A DNA stretch of 64,000 nt, from assembly GCF_963678635.1 (NCBI RefSeq), contig NC_087069.1:23858303-23922302 (forward strand), in the 5' to 3' direction. The notes beneath the pieces are model-generated. The model was not told the DNA's origin, ran no database searches, and was given only the letters and a program-made list of their open reading frames with translations. The position numbers and the translations under genes are program-made. Numbering within the stretch: the first letter of the stretch is position 1; every line of letters begins with the position of its first letter. Shown in pieces: positions 1 through 13,300 of this stretch. The DNA is from Symsagittifera roscoffensis. Taxonomy: Eukaryota; Xenacoelomorpha; Acoela; Convolutidae.

Positions 1-51
1 TACACAAAAAAATAACCAAATCATGGGGTACATAAATTTTAATTGATCGTA

Positions 52-219
52 ATGAAAACCCCAAATCTCCATATAATTTGGAAAGCGGGAAATATTTTTG
101 TTCTTCCAGACAGGACTAAACAGAATAAAAGACCAAAAATTTTAACGCGAAAAGTGACTTTTAAAATTCCACAAAAAAGTGAGTTTTTTCTTGCCACAGT
201 TAAAAGGCAAAAAGCATAA
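52..219 (+). pseudogene. RNase H C-terminal tail of retroelement pol (remnant)
   Basis: This is a 55-codon open stretch. Its start (PNLHIIW followed by an AG-LPD motif) matches the end of the Ty3/gypsy RNase H domain, where the usual pattern is a W-AG-N-ALPD-LSR block before the spacer to integrase. The same block is present on the minus strand at about 53120-53165 in the better preserved element. The later LTRKVTFKIPQ part also matches that element. The usual LSR is altered to a D-R-T sequence here. It begins in mid-gene, so it is a fragment and not a gene start. Confidence 0.7.
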
Positions 220-860
220 AACTGAATCAGATACAAAACAATTTAGAACATTTTTCCTTTTGGCTTGAGTGTCAAATAATTCATTGCGAATTAGACCTAA
301 CAAGTACAAACCTATTTGAACCTGTTACAAATAACTCATGGATTGAAAATAAAACACAAAGAACAATGAACCATCTCAAGAAGAAAAAATATGTTCCCAG
401 TTTTTGAAAAAACAAGATTTACTTGACACAAGAACTTTTGCAGTACCATTAGATACAAGCAAAAAATACACTAAAAAATTACGATTTTGGAGACCCATCC
501 GATATCTTTCTCTTAACGTATTTGGAAAAAATAATAATTTTTTACTGTGTACAGTCCAACTGACAATTGAAATACTTCAAAAGTATAAAAATTCAAAGTC
601 TCTAGAATTACATCAGACAATAAAAAAGCATGACACAAACACAAAACTGATTCTGTCAAAGCTGATATCACGATTTTAGGACATAGAACCTCGTTGAAAA
701 AGTTTCCGAAAATTTAATAAAACTTCTTTCAATAGAAAATCAGAAAACTTTGAAAAACTTTTAGCGAAACAAAAGTTTTTGCTTACTATTAACTTTGACT
801 TTAAAAGCTTTTGATAACTTAAACTCCTCATTACAAAAAACATCATATTTTGTTTCTGAA
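220..860 (+). pseudogene. pol spacer between RNase H and integrase (remnant)
   Basis: No long frame survives. Around 270-360 a frame reads NNSWIENKTQ, matching SSWIKHNTQ in the minus-strand element at about 52830, so pol homology continues through this stretch. The longer open frame at 404-679 shows no recognised domain and is probably decayed connection sequence. Confidence 0.5.
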
Positions 861-1935
861 GAAACCTGTTAACTTATTAATGAAAAATTTTACTTTAGGG
901 ATGCACCAGTTTGGATTAAAATTTCTTTCAATGATGGTCTTTCATGTCAATTCAACAACATCGTGACACCTTCCCGCCTTCATTTTGAAGGACCAAGTCA
1001 TATTTTAACCACCGGAATTTATTTGATACTAGAGGTCAAACTTACGGTGACGTTCAATGTTTTGTGTTAAATATCGACGCTTATACACATCAAGTAGGTT
1101 CAAACCCAATTCCACAGTGTTACGCTTATTTTGCATTTAAGAAATTTAATGAATATTCGACATCCAAGTTTGGATTTACCGGAATCCTTATAACAGATAA
1201 TGGCACTGAACTTATAAGCATTGAGATTAAAACTTTATACGATGTTAAAAAATATCAAACACAAACCCAGAGCGTCTCATGCTTCGTGGACAAATGGACA
1301 AGTTGAAGGCGTGAAACGCTCCTTAGAAGAAAATTTAGGATGTATTACACAAGAAAAAACGAAAATTACGCCGAATCGTCAACAAACATTACTTTGTTCC
1401 CTCTAGTATACAATTCACATTTTACCGCAACAGTTGGTTCATCACCATACAGAATAGTTTTAAACCAAAGACCACTTAAGCCAAAAGTTTTCACAGAAAA
1501 TGCATCTAAAAATTCACAAGGACCTTGCAAAACATCCATAAAAAAGTCTGTAAGTTATAATCTACTACCTCATACACACGATGGCAATCGTATTTGTCAC
1601 CAACAAATTTTTAAATAGCTTCTGGTACTCATAACAAAAGGATCTCAAATAGGGCGACAAAAAACGTTAAGAATTAAACCAAAAAATAACAGAGAAATGT
1701 TTATTATAAAAATAATCACAATTGACTTCTCGCTCCACACCAGACTCCGACTTTGAATTTGAAACTATAGTCTTGTACCAAAAACCTCATTCCATAAAAA
1801 CATATCGAAAAAACTGCTTACACCCTTACAATCAAACCAACTGATGTTACACAAAAACTTTTTGACCAAAAAAATTAAACAGCATAGAAATAATCTCTTC
1901 TCCTATCATCAAACATAGTATGCTTTTCAAAAACT
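861..1935 (+). pseudogene. Retroelement integrase (remnant)
   Basis: This is a DDE integrase of the Ty3/gypsy class, which joins cDNA to the genome. The second half of the zinc-binding region is recognisable near 900-960 (PVWIKIS followed by a Cys). Catalytic Asp 1 lies in NLFDTRGQ with its codon at 1025-1027, Asp 2 in ILITDNGTEL near 1180-1210, and the Glu in WTNGQVEGVKRSL near 1294-1325 after a frame change. The C-terminal part runs through SSPYRIVLNQRP (about 1440-1475) and HTHDGNR to a PTDVTQKL block near 1835. All three catalytic residues survive as codons, but at least three frameshifts or stops break the gene. The counterpart is at 51040-52450 on the minus strand. Confidence 0.8.
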
Positions 1936-4780
1936 AACTTTAATCTAGTCATTTTGGACTTCAAATTGTTGAATTACCACTAGCAAACATTACCCATTGA
2001 AGCCAGAAACAGCCGTAAGCTAGAAGAACCAATACTTATACCAGGATTGGAGAAAACTCCACAATTCTTCAACCTTCTAGACTAGAAAACCAAACTAGAA
2101 AAGGAACAAAAATCCATCCCTAAATCAAAAAAAAATTTAAAAAATTCCAACGCTACAACTTAAGAAATAAGACAGGAATTATGTCTCATTATAAACAGAA
2201 AAATAAGTTTCTTCAAAGTTCCAAGAGCCAAAAAATACTTCCTTTTTCATATTTTCTTTACATTCTTCACTTCTTTTCACTCACTCAAGTGTTCTCAGAA
2301 GTCCTGAAAAAGAAAATGACCGATCGCAAAGTATATAGTTTTGAAAAGTTATCATTAGCCATCATAGATTTTTTTGCGGTTATATCTTATTTTAAAACCG
2401 AACTTTCACTCTAACTTCAGGACCTCCAGGTCAAAAATAAGCACTTTCGTACTTGATAACTGAAGAAGTTCGTTACAGGTCAACAAACAATTATAAACTA
2501 AAAATCCCAAGACCCTTAAATAAAACTTCTAAATTAAACAGAAGTGAAACATTACCGAGTTTACTCAGCTTAGAGCAAAGACACTTCAAAAAAGCTAAGG
2601 TAAATCAATAACAAGAATTGAAATTTGATAGCAAAACCTCCAGATTATCCATCACCAAAAATTATCAATTTCTAACCCCCCCCCCCCCCCCCCCCTCGGA
2701 AAAAAATCAGAGGAGCAAATTCAGCCCTGCCGCAGAGAAATAAATTTTTCTAAGGACCTCTCGGGAAGTGAAATCATTTTTTAGTAAAACTTCTGGAACA
2801 AGTTGCATCAAAAATGTATCTATCATAACTACAACAACTATAAAACTGATCTAATAATCTTCTTTTTCTTTTCCTTATAAATAAAAACTTCTTAATGTTC
2901 ATTATCATTACTTAAAAATAAAATATTAAGTGATTACTTAAAAATAAAGGAATTTCAAACTTCAGATTACAATATTTAAATTTTGTGAAATTTTTAAATT
3001 TTATCTATCTCTCTCCAAGTCCTTGACGCTCGACTACATTTTCAGGTATTTTTAACTCTTCTCAATTTAAGTTTTTTTTCTAGTATAAAGATTATTAGAA
3101 AAATTTCAAATTCATAAAAAAGTGGTCTTCCAATATTTCAATTTTCCTAATTCTGATAGCAAATCTATATCTAAAATTTCCACATGAATAAAAAGAGCGC
3201 TAATTGGATTTTTAACAGCCATCAACATGTTTGTGTTTTTTTTTGAAGAACACTATCAAATTTATCACTTCATACAATGAAGAAAAAACATATATCGATA
3301 ATCATAAATACTAAACACACTTCCAGACCAACCTTCTTTTCCAAACCAACTCTCAATCCACATCATCGAATCTAAGCCAAAATCTCCATCCAAAGTCCCG
3401 AACAACTGATGATCATTCACTCCTCTAATAAATCCCCAAACATCTTCCCGAACTTCTTTTGAAGAAAATTTTAACATTCCTCAAGAAAAACATGTACCAT
3501 TTTCAGAACCGCTGAACCCGTCATATCGAATTGCTACATTAAGCAAACCGCTTCTTGAGCCGAATTAAAACATTCTTCAAAACCACAATCTTTAGAACAA
3601 GGAAGTCGACAAAGTCAAAATAACTGACACGGACTAACAAAAGAAAGACAAATATTTCACCCAAAACAAAACAGATTCTTTAAACACCAAAAACCTGTTT
3701 TAATATCTATTCACCATCAGAACCACAAACTTCCTTAACACCACAACCAGAAAACATAACAGACATATCTCCACAACCAAAGATCAAATCAACATCATCT
3801 ACACCTCATTTAACATTAGATTTAAGTTTACTACAAATTGTTTACAATTAAGAGAAAAACCATTTACCCTTAACACGTTCACAGTGTCTCCAACAAAAGA
3901 GGTTTCAACAAATCCGCAAAAAAAGATAAAATCTATTTGTTAATCCAGTTAAAACTCCCTGAGAAACATCATCATCTTCTCTGCCAACGACAGTTTCTCT
4001 AGCTTCCACACCATTTATCTGAAGCATAAAACAGCTTAAAAGATCCCCAGAATAACTACAACAAAGTTTAATTCAACGACATCAAGACATCTACAATACA
4101 AACAGACCAATGAGATTGAGTGAAACAATTTTCTCATGAAAACCTATCATTGTAAACAAGACCAGAAGAGTTTTTACTAACGCATTAAGATTGCGAAGAT
4201 AACCAACAAAGACGTTTTTATTTTAATATGCAAAGATTCAAGTCACTCAATATGATTCGGAAACTGAGTTCAACAAATTGAATTCCTAAACAAGAAGTTG
4301 CTGCTTGATAGCAAGAGCCCCAACACTGGTGGCGGGAAAAAATTCTGAAAAAAAGTACTTGGCTCGATCATGAACCACACCATCGAAGCAGTATCGAACG
4401 TCTCCTATATCTCAGTCCTGATGATTGCAAATACAAATTACAACGTCTTCAATAAGAAAATAAGAGACAAAAATTGAAATCTTGCAAGTTTTCACATTTA
4501 TCCAGACTAAAACCCCTTACAGAAATTGAAAAATAGTCAAAGATAAAGGCAACTCAATGATAAAAATCTTCGTCATGGTGCACAAAGAAGTTTGGTCTAT
4601 GATATTCACGATAACAATTAAATACGTTTTTTGGTATCATCGAACTTTCAAGTTACAAATCTAGAATAAAAAATCCAAAATATCAAGCAATTATGTTTTT
4701 CGGCTTGAATAAACAATAAGAACAAGTAGGAATCACACGAGACTTAGAAGATGACACAATTTTACATCAAAATTTTTTAT
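1936..4780. other. Unassigned interior of the left retroelement
   Basis: No gene is recognised. The frames at 2181-2414 and 3265-3477 show no motif or homologue elsewhere in the window. Around 3690-3830 the + strand is rich in Ser, Pro and Thr codons and faintly resembles the Ser/Pro-rich frame at 49300-49400 in the minus-strand element, which would fit its place between integrase and env. The stretch also contains a 20-base C tract. Confidence 0.4.
2676..2695. repeat. Homopolymer tract, 20 C
   Basis: Twenty C in a row in strongly AT-rich surroundings. A run this long is prone to slippage and sequencing error, so its true length is uncertain. Confidence 0.95.
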
Positions 4781-4799
4781 CTGTGTCGATAAAAAAACT

Positions 4800-6330
4800 C
4801 TTACACCAGCGATAAGCAAACTTTGTTTAACCTTTAAAGTTGCTGATATTCAAGCAAGAGTGATGAAATTTCATCGTGATTGTTTATACAATCAACACCA
4901 CTTTTTATCGAAATGTTCAGTGCATTGAAAAGAAACAAATAGGTTGTCAATTCAAACCAAAATCAGTTTACGCTTGTAAAAACTAGAAGAAACTTTTTAA
5001 ATTTGAACGTTCAGAAATTTAAAACCAAGACGATGAACAACCCTTTATACCCATCAAAAAAAATCATTACAAAGGAATCGTAGGTGTACCAATTGTAACT
5101 TGAAACCGAATAAACACACTTCATCGAGAATTATCACTATGATAATCGCTTAGTTCTGAAATTTATCTACGCAATAAGTAATAGGTTCCAAGAAAGGTCA
5201 CTCTCGGAGCTCGAAACACTTCATCACTTTTTTGAAATAATAAGAACACAAATCCTTCAATCACTAGCGCTAGCAGTAGTAAAAAGCATACAAGTTTTGG
5301 AAACCAGCATGCAAATTTTCGAACTTTTTGAACTCAGTACAGAAAAATAATTGATAATAGGATTGGATATGAAATCAGAAAAAATCATAATTCCCGAGAA
5401 CCCTCCAAATCAAATTAAAGAGTTTGAAAAATCCTACATACCAGTCACTTTACAGAAAAGAATGGACATATTGGTGAAAAACTCCTGCCAGAAAAGCATG
5501 CGAGTACATGACTACATGAATTATCACTATGGAAAAACCCATTTTTGGAGTAAATTGTGATAAAACTCATCTCGGTATGAAACTCGACTACAATATCAGT
5601 GGAAGTCTTGAAAAAAGGTAACTATCAGAGCTTGAAACAATAGATCACTTATATGAATTAGAAGGAGCACAAGTGGTACAATCATTAGCATAAATTTTAT
5701 TGAAAAAACTTTATACAAGATATATCTGTTTTGGGCAATCGCTCAGTTTTTTTTTTGATTTCGAGGAAAACATCTTTTGGTACTAAACTCGCACAAGAAA
5801 ACTACCACCTTTATACTTCATAGATACCGTTTCACCGATTACTTTTCTTGGAAAACCGCCATTCCTTGTGAATAAGAATAAAGCCAAAATGTAGTAAGAG
5901 CAATCCTGAAGTTGTTTTAACTACATTTAACAAACATCATAACCTTTACTAATGCAACCAAAAGACATCACTCGAAAACTTTACTGCATTAGCTCTAAAC
6001 CCGAATATCGGTTTACAAATAATGGGTATGCTCAAAATCAGACTTCCAACATCACCTTCAAACACAACATTTTCATAAAATACTCATAAATTGGAAACAA
6101 TTCAACGTCAATTCATAGATCAATGTTTACAAAAAATACCTGAAACAGAATTTACATATCTTAGAGGAGAGAAACATACACCTAAAGATTTTACGCCAAT
6201 AAATTTCTTCAGCTTCTTACATACAAAAGATGAACTTTTAGTCTTCCTGGAAGTATTAACCATCCTTTATGCACTGTTATAATCCTGGAGTTTTCATTTC
6301 TACTTCTCAAAGGAGTAAATAAAACAGGTG
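4800..6330 (+). pseudogene. Retroelement env-like protein (remnant)
   Basis: Several blocks match the env-region protein of the minus-strand element. A frame at about 4803-4931 contains IQARVMKFHRD, matching IHARRIKFHQK near 48030. Two successive blocks near 5120-5280 and 5500-5700 carry a SELET block, a counterpart of the block near 47520-47640, so that segment may be duplicated here. The open frame 6091-6282 starts with ETIQRQFIDQ and continues to a DFTPINFFSF block, matching a segment near 46770-46990 just before the membrane segment. All blocks are interrupted by stops. The product would be a surface glycoprotein that mediates membrane fusion. That role is inferred from gene order and the C-terminal membrane segment, not from a recognised env family. 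Confidence 0.55.
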
Positions 6331-7344
6331 CAGCTCATCCAAAAATTACCAGACAAGCAAGCGTCACCTGATTAATCGCCGAAAGTTTTTTGTAATTTTT
6401 TCTTTTCTATCAAGTGAAACCTTGCAAGACGCACAAAACAACGACTAAAAAAATGAAAAAACCCATTGTATTACAAATTACAAAAAACCACACATAAATA
6501 CCAACATCAACATTAACAAAACAAAATTTGCAAAATCTTATTCACTTAAGAGTGTTTGATACTTCAAACTACCGGACAAATTGTTCCCCAGAAAATCAAT
6601 ATTTTCAAAATGTTGACCAGACATAAGAGCCAAAAGGAAAAAATCAACAAACAAACAATTGAACAACATCACACCGTTAAATTTCGTTCTCATAACGAGA
6701 TTAGTTTTAAGCAAAAAAGTGCCCACAACATAGATCTATCCATCGATCTTTAACCGATCCCTTTGTTTTTCATAGCCCGCCTTCTTTCGCTTCTCTCAAG
6801 GACTTTCTACCCTCTCCGCACTTGGTATCACTTGTTTACTTTTCCACTACATCTAACTAATCTCTCATACATTCTGAGAGCTTCCTAGAAAACGTATTTT
6901 TTCTTCGCCGTTTTTAGAGACCTCATTAGTAGTAACCCTAGAAATAACATTAAAAACTTTGAACCCAGTGAAATCATCAATTTTCCGCATTTTCATTTCC
7001 TCGTATCACTTCAAAAATCCCCGACACTACCCTTTCTTCAAACTCTAGCTCCTGTTGTAATTATACGCCACTTCTCTCAACACTGTCCGACTCCCTTGAA
7101 GATACCCCCAGTCCGACTACCGATGACCAACTCAAGCAAGAATTAGACAATTTCTTCGAAGAGCAGCAACTAATCCTCATAATCCTTAAAATTAACACAC
7201 AACTAACAATACCAAATCCATCAAACATCTCCAGAGTTTTTTTAAAAGCCCATTCCCGTCACGGCTACAACAAAGCAATCATTTAAATTACACTAACACG
7301 CTTGACATTTTACTTCACTTAATACCATGTTTTTTTTTCAAAAT
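6330..7344 (+). other. Decayed tail of left retroelement, possible third-ORF remnant
   Basis: The stretch is mostly unassigned. Around 7065-7280 a + strand frame is Ser/Pro/Thr-rich and contains QELDNFFEEQQ, which resembles HELDNFITLQQQ in the third ORF of the minus-strand element (about 45410). This is weak similarity in a low-complexity protein. No LTR or polypurine tract was found before the satellite starts. Confidence 0.35.
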
Positions 7345-10300
7345 TGATTCTATAACGAGGAACCGCAATGTCAGAACGACCTAATGGAAATGAAAACGGC
7401 TTAATTCACCCGAGTTTTGTTATTGAAATACTAACCCGCTTAGTTTTCTTACTGAAACATCCGATGATGAAGATTTATACGCAACAATCTTTTGCCAACT
7501 CACTTGCTTAATTCATATCGACATTTTTTCTAAAGTGGCTTTACCACAAGTACTTAAAAGACACATCGCACATAAACCTATCGCTTACAATGATCACAAG
7601 ACTTATGGGTCGTGGAAGACTCACAGCCTAACACTGATCACGAAGTCAGCCCTCAATTAACCCACATTTTTTATGAAATCGGACTATGTCTTTTATCTCC
7701 ATAGCACTGGCAACCGAATAGCACTAAAAGATGCAATTGCTTATGAAACTTACCTTAGTCGTTTTGATTACTTCCAATTAACCTTAAGCGCTCGTATAAC
7801 AAAAAAATGGAATCTCAAAACTACTTTATGGAAATGAAAGCAGTTCATTTCACACAGTTTTTATGTCTTTTGTTATGGGTTTACTAAACCCCTTAGTTTT
7901 CATACTAAAACATCCGATGATGAAGATTCACACGTAACAATCATTTCCACTCATTGCGTAGTTTGTATAGACAGTTTTTCTAAAATAGCTTTACCTCAAC
8001 TACTAAAAAGACACATCGCACACAAACCTATCGCTTACTATGATCACAAGGCTCACAGGTACATGGAAGACTCAAAACCTAACACTGATCACGAAGTCAA
8101 CCCTCATTTAGCCGGCATTTTTTTAATATAAAATCTGACTCCATCTTTGATTTCCATAGCACTGGCAGCCAATTAGATATCATCATTGACCACACACTAT
8201 AAATTGATGGCTGAAGAACCTTACTTTAGCCGTTTTGTTAACTTCCAATTAATATGAAACACGCAATGTAAAAACGACTTTATGGAAATGAAAACACCAC
8301 AATTCACAGAGTGTTTTTTTCATGCTTTTACAAAACCCCTTAGTTTTTCTACAAAAACAACAGTTGATAGAGATTAACACAAAACAATCAATTGCCAACT
8401 CGCTTGCTCAATTCATATCGACCTTTTCCCTAAAAACGCTTTATCACAAGCACCAAATAGAAGATTCGCACGAAAATCTTTTGCTTACTATGATCACAAT
8501 GGTTACAGGTTAATGGAAGAATAACAACCTAACATTGATCCCGAAGCCAATGCACAATTAACCGACAAATTTTTGTTAAAAAACACGGTATATCTTTGCT
8601 CTCATTAGCACTGGCAACCATTTAGATATCATCAATGATCACACACTAAAAAACTTAATGGCTTATGTGTCTTACTTTGGCAGTTTTGATAACTCCCAAT
8701 TAACATTGATTGCTTCTAAAACAAGGAACTGCAACGTCAAAACAACTTCAAGGAAATAAAAACTACAGAACTCACACAGTGTTTTATGATTTTGGTTATT
8801 TTGATTTTACTAAGTCTCTTAGTATCACAACTGAAACATCCATTGATAGATATTCACTCGCACAAAACATTCGCCAACTCAGTTTTTTAGTTCATAACGA
8901 CAATTTATTTAATATCACTATACCTCAAGTACTAAAAAGAGACACATCCCGGGATCACTCGCAACCTAACACTGATCCCGTTGTCAATTCTCAATACATC
9001 GACAAATTTGTTAAATAAAAATACACTGCATGTTTGATCTCCATAGCACTCACAACCGATATCATCAATGACTACGCACCAAAATCTAATGGCGTATGAA
9101 TCGTACTTTAACCGTTTTGAGAAGTTTCACTTAACCCTAATTGCTTCTACAACAAGGAACCGCAAGGTGGAAACGACTTTATAGAAATGAACACAGCTTA
9201 ATTCATTCAATTTTGTTTTGAAATTTGGATTCACCAAATCCCTTAACATTGCTATTAAAGCATATGTTGATAGTGATTCACACGGAACACTCAATCACAA
9301 ACTCATTTGCTTAGTTCATATGGACAATTGCCCTATTATCGCTATATCACAAGTACCAATTTGACTCATCGGACAAAAATCTATCGCTTACTGTTATCTC
9401 AATGCTCCTAGGTACATAGAAGATTAGAAGACTCACAGCCTGATGCTGATCACGAAGTCAACCCACAATTTACCGACAAAATTTAAGAAAAAAAACAGAC
9501 TAGAGTTTTGATATCGCTTTACCCTATTATCGTTTTACGACAAGTACTAAAATGATACATCGCGCACGAACATATCACTTACTATGATCACAAGTCTCCC
9601 AGGTACATCGAAGAATCACAACCTGGTCCCGAAGTCAACCCAGTGTTTCTTTGATCTCCATTGCATTGACAACCAATTAGATATCATCATTGACCGCGCA
9701 CTTAAAAATTCTAGTGGCTTATGTGTATTTAGCCGTTTGGAAAACTTCAACCTACATTGATTGCTTCAAAAACAAAGAACCACAATGTCAAAACGACTTC
9801 ATGGAAAATAAAACATCACAATGTTTTATGATTTTTTTTATTCTGAATTCTTAAGCACCTTATTTTTACAACTAAAACACCTCACGATGGATATTCACAC
9901 GCAACAAGCATTCGCCAACCCACTTGCTTAGTTCATAACGACAATTTTCCCCTAATATTCCTATATCAAAAGGTCCAAATAGACGGATCGCACAAAAGCC
10001 CATTGCTTACTATGATCACAATGCTAACATGTACATGGAAGACTCACAATCTAACACTCATCCCGAAGTCAACCCTTATTTGACGGACAAGTTTTTTTTT
10101 ATAAAAACAGAATACATCTTTCATCTCCATAGCACTGGCAACCAAATAGATTTCATCATTGACCATTCTTTAAAAAATTTAAGGGCTTATGAGTTTTATT
10201 TAAGCCGTTTTGATATCTTCCACTTAACGTTAATTGCTTCTATAAAAAGGAACCGCAAGGTAAAAACGACTTTTTGGAATTGAAAACACAAAATGTCGCA

Positions 10301-13300
10301 CAGTGTTTTATGATTTTGTTATTCTGGATTTACTAAGCCCATTAGTAGAATATCAAATTATGGATGTTCACTCGCAAAAAATATTCGCCAACTCAATTGT
10401 TTAGTTCATAACGACAACTTCTCTAATCTCTTTATACCAAAATTATTAAGAAGAGACACATCGCGGGATCACTCACAACCTAACACTGATCTCGAAGTTA
10501 ATTCTCAATATATCGACACTTTTGGTAAATAAAAGTAGACTGCAACTTTGATCTCCATAGAACTGACAGCCAATATCATCAGTGACCACGCAAAAAAAAC
10601 CTAATGGCTTATGAATTTTACTTCAGCCGTTTTGATACAACAACCCTAATTTCACTTTCAATTAACCCTAATTGCTTCTACAACAAGGGACCGCAAGCTG
10701 GAAACGACTTTAAAGAAATGAACACAGCTTAATTCACGCAATTTTGTTTTGAAATATGGCTTCACCAAATCCTTTAGCATTCCTATTAAAATAAACGTTG
10801 ATGGTGATTCACACGGAACAATCTTTCACAAACTCATTTGCTTAGTTCAATCGGACAATTGCCCTATTATCGCTATATCACAAGTACCAAATTGACACAT
10901 ATGACAAAACTCTAACGCTTACTTCTGATCCCGAAGTCAACCCTCAATTAACCGACAATTTTTTGTAAAAAAAAACACGGTATTTATACTCTAACGCTTA
11001 CTACTGATCCCAAAGTCAACCCTCAATTAACCGACAAGTTTTGTAAAAAAAAAACACCGTATATATTTGATCTCCATAGCATTGAGAACCAATTAGATAC
11101 AATCATTGACGACGCACTAAAAATCTAATTGCCTATGAATATTACTTTAGAAGATTTGATAACTTCCACTTCACTTTAATTGCTTCTTTAACATGGAGCC
11201 GCATTGTCAAAAAAACTTCATGGAAATGAAAACATCATATTCATACAGTGTTTTATTGTTTTGTTATTATGATTTTAATAAGCCCCCAATTATTTCTACT
11301 AAAAAATCCTATGTTGGAGATTCACACGCAACAATATTTCGCCAACCCACTTGCTTAATTCATAACGACAGCTTTCTTAATATCGCTATTTGACAAATAA
11401 TATACCACATAGTGAAATCGATCTCTTGACTGACCACACTTTAAAAAACTTAATGGCATATGAATCCTATTTTAGCCATTTTGATAACTTTCACTCAACA
11501 GTAATTGCTTCTATAACAAATAACCGCATGGTAAAAACGACTTTATGGAAATAAAAACACCATACTTCACGCATTGTTTTCAGCTTTTTTATTCTGGGTT
11601 TACTAAGCCCCTTAGTATTCCTACTAGAACATCCAAATCACTTATTTAGTTCATGAAGACGATTTAACTAACATCCCTATATCACAAGTACCAAATAGAC
11701 ACATCGAACGAAAATCTAACGCTTACTATGATCACAAGGCTAACAGGTACATACAAGACTCACAACCTAACACTCATCCCGAAGTAAACCCTTAATAAAC
11801 CAACATTCTTTTTATAAATAAAACATTTCATCTTTGATCTCCATAGCGCTGGCAACCAAATTGGTCTCATCATTGACCAAACTTTAAAAAACTAAGTGGC
11901 ATTTGAATCTTATTTTAGCCGTATTTATAACTTCCACTTAACATTAATTGCTTCTATAACAAAAAACCGCAAGGTAAAAACGACTTTATGGAATTAAAAA
12001 CACCATATTTCACACATTGTTTACTGCTTTTGTAATTCTGGATTCACTTAGCCCCTTAGTTTTCCTATTAGAACAATCAGCTCACTTGTTTACTTCATAA
12101 AGACGATTTCTCTAGTATCGGTATATCACAAGTACCAAATAGACACATCGCACAAAAATCGAACGCTTACTATGATCACAAGCTAACAGGTACTTACAAG
12201 ACTCACAACCTAACACTCATCCCGAAGTCAACCCTTAATTAACCAACAGTTTTTTATAATAAAAACGCATTAGATCTTTGGTCTCCATGGCCCTGGCAAT
12301 CAAATAGATCTCATCATTGACCACACTTTAAAAAAAACTTAATGGCATATGAATCTAATTTTAGCCGTTTTGAAAACTTCCACTTAACACTAGTTGCTTC
12401 AATAACAAAGAACCGCCAAGTAAAAACGACTTTATGTAAATAAAAACACCATAGTTCACACATTGATTTCTGCTTTTTTTATTCCGGATTCACTAAGCTC
12501 CACAGTATTCCTACTAGAACATCCAACTCACTTGTTTAGTTCATAAAGACGATTCCTCTAATATCGGTATATCACAAGTACCAAAAAGAGACACATCCCA
12601 CAAAAATATATCGCTCACTGTGATCACAATACTAACAGGTAAAAGGAAAACTCACAACCTAACTTTGATCCCGAATTAAATTCTCATTGTATCGACAATT
12701 TTTTAATACAAAAACAGACTGCATCTTGATCTCCATAGCACTGACAACCAATATTATCAATGATCACGCACCAAAAGACTAAGGGCCTATGAATCTTACT
12801 TTAGCCGTTTTGATAACTTCCACTTTACCTTAATTGCTTTTACAACAAGAACTTGCAAGGTGGCAACGACTTTATAGAAATGATATCAGCTTAATTTACT
12901 CAGTTTTTTATTTTTTTTTGAAATGTTTTTTTTTTTACTAAATCCCTTAGTTTTCCTATTAAAACATACGTTGATGGTGATGCACACGCAACACTGATTC
13001 TTAAAACAGTGGCTTGTTCGTTTGAACAATTTCCCTAATATCGCTAAAACATCCGATGAAGGAGATTAACATGCAACAATTTTTCGCCAACCAACTTGCT
13101 TAGATCACAAAGAAGATTTCCCTTTTGTCGCTATATCACAAGTACCAACTAGACATATCGAACAAAAACCTATCGCTTACTATGATCACAAGTATCACAG
13201 GTACGTGGAAGACTCAAACTCTAGTACTGCTTGCAAAATCAACTCAAAACTCATCGACAACAATTTTTTTTAGAAAATTAGACTAAATTTTTGATCTCCA

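Larger units (their letters stand above)
1..7300 (+). mobile_element. Decayed env-bearing Ty3/gypsy-type retroelement, 5' part outside window
   Basis: The + strand holds, in order, an RNase H tail, an integrase, env fragments and a possible Pro/Ser-rich ORF fragment. Each matches, at protein level and in the same order, part of the minus-strand LTR element at 42981-57921. It is much more decayed than that element: every reading frame is cut by stops and shifts. The start of pol lies before base 1, and no LTR was seen at the right end, where the satellite begins near 7345. It is inferred to be an older copy of the same family in the opposite orientation. The right limit is approximate. Confidence 0.75.
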
